Positions 23,815-32,800 of a DNA stretch of 35,820 nt are shown here, piece by piece. This DNA comes from Fibrobacter sp. Its GTDB lineage: Bacteria; Fibrobacterota; Fibrobacteria; Fibrobacterales; Fibrobacteraceae. Position numbers and translations under genes: made by a program. Under the pieces are notes generated by a model. That model searched no databases, was not told the origin of the DNA, and saw nothing but the letters and a program-made list of their open reading frames with translations. Every line of letters begins with the position of its first letter. The first letter of the stretch is position 1. The stretch covers positions 1-35,820 of the forward strand of contig JAFVTX010000017.1 of NCBI GenBank assembly GCA_017503015.1. Direction: 5' to 3'.

Positions 23815-25017
23815 TTACTTCTGTTCCGGAGCTTTTTCGGGTTCGGCGGATTCCTGCAACACCTTGTCCTGAATCACCAAGTCCACGCGGCGGTTCTTCT
23901 GGCGGCCTTCCTTGGTGGAATTGTCCGCAATGGGCATGGTCATGCCGAGGCCCTTGGCTGTCAAGCGGCTGGCGTCGATTCCCTGTTCTACAAGGAAGTT
24001 CATCACGTTGTCGGCGCGCTGTTGGGAAAGCTTCATGTTGTGTTCAGCAGAGCCAGTGTTGTCGGTGTTTCCTTCAATGGACACGTTAAACTGCTGGTAA
24101 ACGGTAAGGATTCCCGCCACCTTGGCAAGGCTGGTCTTCAAGTCCTGTTTCAGGGTAGCCTTGTCCACGTCAAACAAGATGTCGCTCATGGAAAGAATAA
24201 TGCCGCGGGCATCCTGGGAGACCTGAATCAGCTTGGACTGGAGTTCGTTCAGCTTGTTCATGGCCTCCTTCTGGCGGGCTTCGGCCTTGGCCCGTTCTTC
24301 GGCAAGGGCCTTCTTTTCGGCTTCCAGGGCCAGGCGTTCTGCTTCCAGCTGTTTCTGCAGGTCGGCTTCACGTTCACTTGCTGCCTTCAAGGCGGCTTCG
24401 CGTTCGGCGGCTTCTGCCAGGAACTTGTCGCGGTTCTGCTGCATTTCGGCCTGGAGTTTTGCTTCCTGTTCCTTCATGGCGTCCTTGGTCTGGGCGAGCC
24501 TCTGCTTTTCGGCTTCTAGATCAGCAGCCAGGTTAGAGACCTTGCCACTGCGGGCGTTGGCAATCTGTTCCTGGATGGTTTCAATAGAACGGTTGGTGGC
24601 GTTACGCTTTTCCCAGTTTTCCGAAATGTGGGTGCGGCGTTCCTGAACCTCGATTTCTGTCTTGATGATTTCGGCATACAGAAGGCAGTTGTCACCCATG
24701 GCCTTCACATTTGCCTTGGGATTCTTCTTCAGTTCGTTCTGGATGTCAGACGCCTTCGCCTTGGCTTCCAACAGGGTAAGCTTTGTATTCCAGGCATTTG
24801 CAGGGATTTTCGCATCAAGGGCGTTCAGGGAATCCATGCAGACGTCATAGACGGTAGGTTCGGCTTTTTTGCTGGTGTCGGCAGGTGCAGCCTTTTCTGC
24901 TGCCGGCGCTTCGGCAGGCTCAGCGGCCTTTGTCACTTCGGCGGGGGCTGCTGCATCGGCGGCGTAGGCAAACGAGGCAACCAGGGAGGCGGCGGTCAAG
25001 AACTTAAGCGTCTTCAT
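23815..25017 (-). CDS. OmpA-family outer-membrane protein with coiled coil
   Basis: 400 residues. A signal peptide ends near AYA-ADAAA. An Ala/Glu/Pro-rich stretch is followed by about 190 residues of coiled coil (charged heptads, from about residue 115 to 265). The C-terminal OmpA domain has the peptidoglycan-binding pattern: GNTDNTGSAEHNMKLSQQRA, then SRLTAKGLGMTMPIADN and KNRRVDLVI. It would link the outer membrane to the wall. Its start shares one base with the stop of the DUF4398 lipoprotein gene, and the two likely act together; DUF4398 next to OmpA is a common pairing. Confidence 0.9.
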   Translation of the reverse strand: MKTLKFLTAASLVASFAYAADAAAPAEVTKAAEPAEAPAAEKAAPADTSKKAEPTVYDVCMDSLNALDAKIPANAWNTKLTLLEAKAKASDIQNELKKNPKANVKAMGDNCLLYAEIIKTEIEVQERRTHISENWEKRNATNRSIETIQEQIANARSGKVSNLAADLEAEKQRLAQTKDAMKEQEAKLQAEMQQNRDKFLAEAAEREAALKAASEREADLQKQLEAERLALEAEKKALAEERAKAEARQKEAMNKLNELQSKLIQVSQDARGIILSMSDILFDVDKATLKQDLKTSLAKVAGILTVYQQFNVSIEGNTDNTGSAEHNMKLSQQRADNVMNFLVEQGIDASRLTAKGLGMTMPIADNSTKEGRQKNRRVDLVIQDKVLQESAEPEKAPEQK

Positions 25018-25400
25018 TACTTGGCCTCCTTATTTTCGTTGTCCAGAATGTTCTGGTAAAGGAGCTTGCGTTCCACATCGGCGCGGAGTTCGGCTTCGAC
25101 GCGTTCGTCTTCGGCTTTCAGGGAATCACGCTCGGCACGGAGCATGGCCAAGCGGTATTCCAGGCGGCTAGCCTCGAAGGCGGCCAGGGCTTCCTGGGCC
25201 TTTTTCTGTTCCATGTAGGCCTTTGCAGAATCCAGATGGGCATTGGCGCTTTCGACGGTGGCGGAATCCGCCTTGATTTCGGTAGCTACGGCACGGGTGC
25301 CTTCGGTCTGTTCCATGGAACGGCTCAAAGCATGCTGGTTGGCGGCGCAGCCCACCAGGGCAAGCGCCACCAGGCCAGAGACAAAAAACAAAGATTTCAT
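25017..25400 (-). CDS. DUF4398 lipoprotein
   Basis: 127 residues. The lipobox is ALVGC (Cys 18). The rest is helical: HLDSAKAYMEQKKAQEALAA matches the DUF4398 helical hairpin, then a charged coiled coil. It is probably an outer-membrane lipoprotein that partners the OmpA-family protein downstream. AGGAG six bases before ATG supports the start. First gene of the six-gene operon that runs to tgt; it diverges from xseA across an 83-bp gap with AT-rich promoter DNA. Confidence 0.82.
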   Translation of the reverse strand: MKSLFFVSGLVALALVGCAANQHALSRSMEQTEGTRAVATEIKADSATVESANAHLDSAKAYMEQKKAQEALAAFEASRLEYRLAMLRAERDSLKAEDERVEAELRADVERKLLYQNILDNENKEAK

Positions 25401-25483
25401 TGTTTCTCCTAGGACATTTAAATCTATCTACTTTGATAAAATAAAAAAAATTATCTTTTGGGGTGTAACAAATTGAAAAAAAT

Positions 25484-26782
25484 ATGGACCAGCCCATAAA
25501 ATCCTTTTCTGTCGGCAAATACCTGCAATCTGTCAAGCGGAAATTGACGGAAACTCCTGCGGTATGGGTCCACGGCGTCATTACGCAAATGACCGTCAAG
25601 GAGCGCGTGGTTTACCTGAGCATCGCCGAATACGAAGAAGGCAACGTGAAGCCCGTGGCTACCCTCCCCCTGACCTGCTTTATCCCCAAATACGCGGCCA
25701 TCTGCCAAAAGGCCGAAAATGCGGCCAAGCCTTTTACCTTGCGGGAACAGATTAAGGTCTGTTTCCTGGTCCAGGCGGATTTGTACATTACCCTGGGCAA
25801 ATTCCAGGCCCAGATTCTGGACATCGACCCGGTCTATACCATCGGGGAACTTGCCATTACCAGGCAGGCCATCTTGAAAAAATTGACCGAAGAGGGCCTG
25901 CTCCACAAGAATGCCGAACTGGAACTGCCCCCTACCCCGCTCCATGTGGGGCTCATTACCGGCGAATCTACGGCGGCCTACAAGGATTTTACTACCCGGC
26001 TTGATGCCTCTCCCTTTGCCTTCAAGGTCCGGACCGAATACGCCAAGATGCAGGGGAATGAGACGGAATCCACCGTCCTTGCATCTCTTGAGCGATTGCT
26101 ACAGGATCCTGAAATCGATGTGGTGTGTATTGTCCGTGGTGGCGGTTCCAAGACGGACCTGAACTATTTTGACAGCGAAGCCCTGTGCCGTGCCGTGGCG
26201 AACTACCCTGTTCCGGTCTTTACGGGCATCGGGCACGAAATCGACAAGAGCCTGCTGGACGAAGTGGCCTACCTTTCGTGTATCACGCCTACGGACTGTG
26301 CAAAGCGCCTGGCGGAGCGGATGACTGAAAGCTGGCAGGCCATGCTGACTATGGTGAGTGGCATCCAGGACAGCGCCAAGACGCTCCTTTCTGAAACCAG
26401 GGAAGAACTTTCGGGTCTCGCCCATTCCCTGCAGCAGGCCGTCTTTGGCCGAATCCAGCAGGAAAAATCCGGACTGGCCATCAAGGGAACATCTTTGGCC
26501 AAAGAGGTCCATTTTATTTTGCGGAACGAATCCCAGCGGGTCTCCCGAAACGAAGAAGGTCTAAAGCAGGGTTCCCGCAAGATTCTGGATTTGGAAAAGG
26601 CCAAGTTCGAAATTACGGAGCTGAAAGTCAAGAGCGCAAGCCCGGAAACCGCCCTTGCCAGAGGGTATTCCTTCACCCTGGATGCAAAGGGCAAGTTCAT
26701 CCGGAGCAAGGCTCAGGTCCAGGCAGGCGACCTCATAACCACCCGCCTCTCCGATGGAACGGTCCAGTCCGTAGTGCAGTAA
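25484..26782 (+). CDS. xseA: Exodeoxyribonuclease VII large subunit
   Basis: 432 residues. The N-terminal OB fold (about 10-110) starts with SVGKYLQSVKRKLTE and WVHGVITQM. The catalytic domain carries LPPTPLHVGLITGESTAAYK, VVCIVRGGGSKTDLNYFDSE and VPVFTGIGHEIDKSLLDEVA, all family signatures, followed by a long coiled-coil region and a C-terminal LARGYSFTLDAKGKFIRS. It forms exonuclease VII with XseB, degrading single-stranded DNA from both ends. No xseB gene is next to it. No clear ribosome site precedes the ATG. A bidirectional-looking terminator follows. Confidence 0.94.
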   Translation: MDQPIKSFSVGKYLQSVKRKLTETPAVWVHGVITQMTVKERVVYLSIAEYEEGNVKPVATLPLTCFIPKYAAICQKAENAAKPFTLREQIKVCFLVQADLYITLGKFQAQILDIDPVYTIGELAITRQAILKKLTEEGLLHKNAELELPPTPLHVGLITGESTAAYKDFTTRLDASPFAFKVRTEYAKMQGNETESTVLASLERLLQDPEIDVVCIVRGGGSKTDLNYFDSEALCRAVANYPVPVFTGIGHEIDKSLLDEVAYLSCITPTDCAKRLAERMTESWQAMLTMVSGIQDSAKTLLSETREELSGLAHSLQQAVFGRIQQEKSGLAIKGTSLAKEVHFILRNESQRVSRNEEGLKQGSRKILDLEKAKFEITELKVKSASPETALARGYSFTLDAKGKFIRSKAQVQAGDLITTRLSDGTVQSVVQ

Positions 26783-26813
26783 AACGCACGTCAACCACGC
26801 CATGACGGCATAC

Positions 26814-26843
26814 AAAAAATCCCGCATTTCTGCGGGATTTTTT
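26814..26843 (+). terminator. Intrinsic terminator after xseA
   Basis: AAAAAATCCCGCA pairs with TGCGGGATTTTTT around TTTC. The A-run on one side and T-run on the other let it act on both strands, serving xseA and the convergent giant gene. Confidence 0.88.
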
Positions 26844-26848
26844 CATAG

Positions 26849-26874
26849 GAGATCCCCGCCTTCGCGGGGATGAC
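26849..26874. repeat. Dispersed 26-bp hairpin element
   Basis: GAGATCCCCGCC-TTCGCGGGGATGAC, identical to copies at 6525-6550 and 22492-22517 and in the same orientation. It lies between the xseA terminator and the 3' end of the giant gene. Confidence 0.85.
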
Positions 26875-26889
26875 AAAGGGTGTCAGCGA

Positions 26890-29800
26890 CTAGCGCTTCT
26901 TGCCCTTCTTGCCTTTCTTCTTATCCTTCTTCTTGTCCTTCTTGTTGGACTTCTTGTCTTCGTCGTCCTTGGGCTCATCCTTCTTTACTGCCGGTTCGGC
27001 GCCACCACGCAAATCCTTCATCTTGAAGGTCACGTTGATTTCTGCCGTTTCGGGCTTGGAGTAAAGTCCACCCGGATCCTTCACCTTGTAGGTGAATTCG
27101 TCGAGACCGGAGAATCCCTTGTTCGGAATGTAGGTGAAAGAACCGTCGCGTTCGTTCAGGTCAATCTTTCCGTTATGGGGCTTCTGGACCAACTGGGCAG
27201 AAACCGGCTTCTCGTTATCCGGGTCGGTCACGCCAGACAGGAGACCGTCAGAAGCAGAAACCTTCAAGGTCTCCCCTTCCCTGGTCACGTAGGTCTGAGA
27301 ACGGGCCTTCGGCGGATCGTTCACGGCAATCACGGTGAAGGTGGCCGTCTTAGAAGCCTTGGCACCGTCGGGATCAACCACGGCGAAGGTAATGCGTTCC
27401 GGCTTGCCGGACCAGTCTTCGTGAGGCTGAGAAACGGTAACGGTCTTCTTGAACTTGTCGTACTTCACATCGAGGTACTTGTTACCCGTGAAGGTCCACT
27501 TCAGTTCGTCGAAGCGGTGATCCGGGTCGCGGGCATACTGGTCGAGCTTGATGGTGGCCACAACGCCCTTGTTGTCGTCTTCCTTGATGGTGAAATCAGG
27601 AATGTCACGCATAATCGGGGCCTTGTTCACATGCTTCACCACGAACTTGGCCATAGCCTTGTCAGAGGCACCTGCCGGGTCAGTGGCGGTGAAGATAAGG
27701 GTTTCGTCACCGGACCAATCCTGCTTCTTGGGCTTGATCACGGCTTCGCGGCCGCCAGAAATCTTCACATCAAGGTTCTTGGCACCGGCAACCTTCCACT
27801 TAATCTCGTGGGGCTTGTTATCCGGGTCTTCCACATACTGGTCGAGCTTGATAGCCTTGAAGGGCTTGCCTTCTTCGATTTCCTGGCCAGGAATTTCCTT
27901 GACCATAGGAGCATCGTTGACGGGCTTCACGGTGAACTTTACGTTCACTGTGGCCTTTTCGCCGGAGGGGTCGAAGGCGTTCACGGCCACCGTTTCGGTA
28001 CCGTTCCAGTACTTGTTGGGCACTTCGACAGTAAGCACGCCCTTGTCGTCGATGTTGAAAATCAAGTCGTGCTTGACCGTAGAGGCCTTGGCCTTGCCGC
28101 CCTTGGCGGCCTTGCCCTTCTTGCCCTTGCCCTTAGCGGGAGCGGCCTTGGATGCGGGCTCGGCGTCGTCCAGAGTCCAGGTCAGTTCTTCCAGCTTGTT
28201 GTCCGGGTCGCTCACGAACTTGGAGAAGTCCACAGGAGCGAAGCTCTTCTTTTCGTCGATGACGAAGGGCTGCACGGGCTTGAGCACCGGAGGATCGTTC
28301 ACCGGAGTCACCTCAAAGGTAGCCTCGGCAGAAGCCTTGGCTCCGGCCGGGTCAGACACGGTGAACTTCAGGGTTTCCTTGCCGTTCCAGTTGGGGTTCG
28401 GCGTCACAACCATGGCGCGGGAGCCCTTCACTTCCACCTTCAGGTCCTTGTTTCCGGAAACGCTCCACTTGAGTTCGGCGGGCTTGTTGTCCGGGTCGGT
28501 CGCCACCTTGGACAGGTCAACCGGTTCGAACTTTTCGCGTTCCTTGATCTTCTGGCCTGGAATCTTGGTCACCACAGGTGCGTCGTTCACCGGAGACACC
28601 TCGAAAAGAATCTGCTGAGAAGCCTTGGCTCCTTCGGGGTCAATGACGTTCAGGGTAACCTTTTCGTTGCCGTTCCAGAACTTGTCGGGCGTGGTCACCA
28701 CCAGCTGGTGCTTGGCGTTGACAGATGCCTTCAAGAAACGGGTATTGCCGATTTCGAACTTGAGCTGTTCGATCTTGTGGTCAGGATCAGACACATACTG
28801 GGCAAGGTCGATGGGCTTGAAGGTTTCCTTTTCCTTGATGGACTGAGTGGGAATCTGCTTGATTACAGGAGCATCGTTGACCGATTCCACCTTGAAGTTC
28901 ACCGTCTTGGAGGCCTCGGCACCTTCGGGGTCCTTGGCAATAAAGGTCACGTTGCGTTCGCCGTTCCAGTACTTGTTGGGAAGCTTGATGTGGGCGATTG
29001 CCTTCTTGTCCACTTCCACAACGAATTCGTCTTGCGGGGCGGCCTTTTCCTCGGCAGCGGGTTCTTCCTTGGCACCCTTGCCCTTCTTGCCCTTGGACTT
29101 CTTGGCTTTTTTCGGAGCGGGCTTGGCTGCGGCTCCGCCAACCTTTTCCACCTTAACCGTCCAGCTGAGCTGTTCAATCTTGTGGTCAGGATCGGAAACG
29201 AACTTGGAGAGTTCGATATCCTTGAATTCACCCTTCTCCTTGATTTTCTGGCCAGGAATGTCCTTCATGACCGGAGCGTCGTTGACGGAGGTGATTTCGA
29301 AGGTCACTGTCTGGGAGGCAGAAGCGCCGTCGGGGTCCTTCACCGTAAGGGTCATGGTTTCGGGAGCGCACCAGAAATACTTGTCCGGAGCAGACACCGT
29401 GAGGATACGGCTCGGGGAAATGTCGGCCTTCAGCTTCTTGTTGCCGGTGATGGTCCAGGTCAACTCATTAGGCTTGTTGTCCGGATCCTTCACGAATTCG
29501 TCCAACTTGATCAACTGGAAGGATTCCTTCTCCTTGATCTTCTGGTTGGGAATCTGCTTGGCAATAACCGGAGCGTCGTTCACGCGGGTCGCCTCGAAGT
29601 CCATCTTGTGGCTGGCGGAAGCGCCTTCGGGGTCGGTAACCGTGAAGGTCAGAGTTTCCTTGCCGTGCCACTGGGCATCGGGTGTCAGGATTTCTACAGT
29701 GTTGTCCTTCTTCTGGTTCACCTTCAGCTGTTTGTTGCCAGAAACGGTCCACTTGAGGCTAGAGGCCGGATGATCCGGGTCAGATGCCATGGTAGAAAGG

Positions 29801-32800
29801 TCGATGGGCTTGAACTTGCCGCCTTCGCGGATGGTTTCACCCTTCGGGGCCTTGTCAGAAATCTTGGGCACGTCGTTGATGGACTTGACTTCGAAGGTAG
29901 CGGTCTTGCTGGCCTTTGCGCCATCGGGGTCGGTAACCGTGAAGGTGATGTTGGCAGAACCGTTCCAGAGTTTGTCGGGAATGGCGATGGTAGCCACACG
30001 GTTGTTGTCCACCTTCACTTCAAGGCCTGCACCCTGCGGAGCGGATTCTTCCTTGGCGGCTTTACCTTTCTTCCCCTTCTTCGGAGCGGCCTTAGCACTG
30101 GCGGCCTTCACATCGAAGGACCAGGCCAGTTCAGACTTCTTGTGGTCGGGGTCATTCACCAGGTCATCCAACTTGATGGTGGCAAACTGCTTCTTTTCGT
30201 CGATGGACTGGCTCTTCAGTTCCTTTACGAACACAGGAGCGTCGTTGACGGATTCCACCGCAAACTTGACGCTACGGCTGTCAGAAACGCCTTCGGGGTC
30301 GGTCACCGTGAACTTGACGGTTTCTTCACCGTGCCAGTTGGGGTTCGGAGTGGTAACGGTTACCTTGTGAGAACCGTCCATAGCCACCTTCAGTTCCTTG
30401 GCACCTTCAATCTTCCATTTCAGCTTGTTCTTCGGGTGGTCCAAATCTTCTACGAAGTTATCCAGCTCGATAGCCTTGAACTGACCCTTTTCCTTGATGG
30501 ACTGGTCAGCGATATCCTTCATGACCGGAGGATCGTTCACGGAATTCACCGTGAAGGCTGCGGTAGTAGAAGCCTTGGCACCTTCGGGGTCGGTCACCGT
30601 AAAGGTGAGCTTTTCAGAACCGTTCCACAGCGGGTTCGGGGTATTGATGGTCACCTCCCCTGCCTTGGAAATGTTCACCTTCAGGTCCTTGTTGCCAGAA
30701 ACGTCAATCTTGAGCTTTTCAAACGGATGGTCGGGATCCTTCACCAGTTCAGCCAAATTGATAGAGGCAAAGGCTGCCTTTTCGGCGATGGTCTGGTCCT
30801 TGATCTTGCCGATGGTCGGGGCGTCGTTCACGGAGCTTACCGTAAAGGTTGCCGTGCAGCTGGCCTTGCCGCCTTCGGGGTCGGTGACCGTAAAGGTGAT
30901 GACTTCTTCGCCATGCCAGTTCTTTTCAGGAATGACAATCTTTGCCATGCGCTTGTCATCGACAGTCACGGCGAGCTGCGGGGCGTAACCCTTCGGAGAG
31001 CCCTTGCCGGGTTTCACGTCGAAGGACCAGCTGAGCTGTTCGGGCTTGTGGTCCGGATCGTTTACGATGTCGTTCAGGCTGATGATGGCAAATTCACGCT
31101 TTTCCTGGATAGTCTGGTCCTTGATGGGCTTGGTGAACACCGGCAGGTCGTTTACAGATTCGGCGGTGAAAGTCACCACGCGGTTATCTGTAGCCCCTTC
31201 GGGGTCGGTCACCGTGAACTTAATGGATTCAGAACCGTTCCAGAACTTGGACGGAGCCTTGACGGTGGCCACATGCTTGTTGTCGATGTTGACCTTCAAG
31301 TCCTTCTGGCCACTGAAGGTCCACTTGAGGTTGGCCTTGTCGTGGTCCTTGTCTTCTACAAAGTTGTTCAGCTCGATAGGCTTGAATTCAGCCTTTTCCT
31401 TGATGGTCTGGCTTGCGATATCCTTCATGACCGGAGGATCGTTGATGGACTTGACCGTGAATACGGCGTCGGACTTGGCAGAAGCGCCTTCGGGGTCGGT
31501 CACCGTGAAGGTCACCTTCTCCGAACCGTTCCACAGCGGGTTCGGGGTCTTGATAGTCACCACGCCGGCCTTGTCGATAGAAATCTTCAGGTCCTTGTTG
31601 CCGGTAACGGCCCATTTGAGCTGGGAGAACTCGTGGTCGGCATCGCTTGCCAGTTCGGCAAGGTTGATGGCGACAAATTCGCCCTTTTCGTCAATCATCT
31701 GATCAGGAATCTTCTTGAGCACAGGCACGTCGTTGACGGAGTTCACCGTGAACACGGCCTTGGAGGTTGCGGTTGCACCTTCGGGGTCGGCTACCGTGAA
31801 GGTAATCTCGTCGGAGCCGTTCCAGAGCTTGTTAGGAATAATAATCTTGGCCACCATCTGGGCGTCCACTTCGACCGTGAGGCCGGATTCCTTCTTCTTG
31901 GAGCCGGGAGCGGGCTTCACGTCGGTGGTGATGGTAAGTTCGCTCATCTTGTGGTCGGCGTCCTTGATCATTTCGCCAAGCTTGATGGGCTGGAACTGTT
32001 CCTTTTCCTTGATGGTCTGAGCAACGACCTGCTTGGTAAATTCGGGCACGTCGTTCACAGATTCTACAGTGTATGCCACGGAGCGTTCATCCGTTGCGCC
32101 TTCGGGGTCGGTCACCTTGATGGTCAAGGTTTCAGAGCCGTTCCAGTGCTTGGAAGGAGGAGTAATGGTCATCACCTGCTTCGGGTCCACATTGACCTTC
32201 AGTTCGCGGTTTCCGCTGACGGTCCACTTGAGCTTGTCGGCGGGGTGATCCAGGTCTTCGACGAACTTGCTCAGTTCGACAGGCTTGAAATCCTGCTTTT
32301 CCTTGATGGTCTGTTCCGGAATATCCTTCATGACCGGAGGATCGTTGATAGACTTGACAGTGAGCTTCATGGTAGAAGAAGCCTTGCCGCCTTCGGGGTC
32401 GGTAGCCGTGAAGGTCAGAGTTTCAGAACCGTTCCAGAGTTCGTTCGGAGTCTTGAAGGAAACTTCGCGAGTCTTGGCGTTGATGTTCACCTTGATGTCC
32501 TTGTTGCCTGTCACTTCGAACTTGAGCTTGGACAGGTCGTGGTCGGCATCGCTGACAAATTCGTCGAGAACGATAGAAGAGAGTTCGCTCTTTTCTTCGA
32601 TGGTCTGGTCAGGAATCTTCTTGAACACGGGCACGTCGTTGATGGACTTCACCGTGAACTTGGCGTCCTTCTTGATAGAAGCGCCTTCAGGGTCAGTACA
32701 AATGAACGTGATGGTTGCAGAACCGTTCCAGTACTTGTCCGGAATTTCCACAGAGGCCACGTGGTTTTCATCGATGTTCACCTGCAGGGTTCCCGTTTCC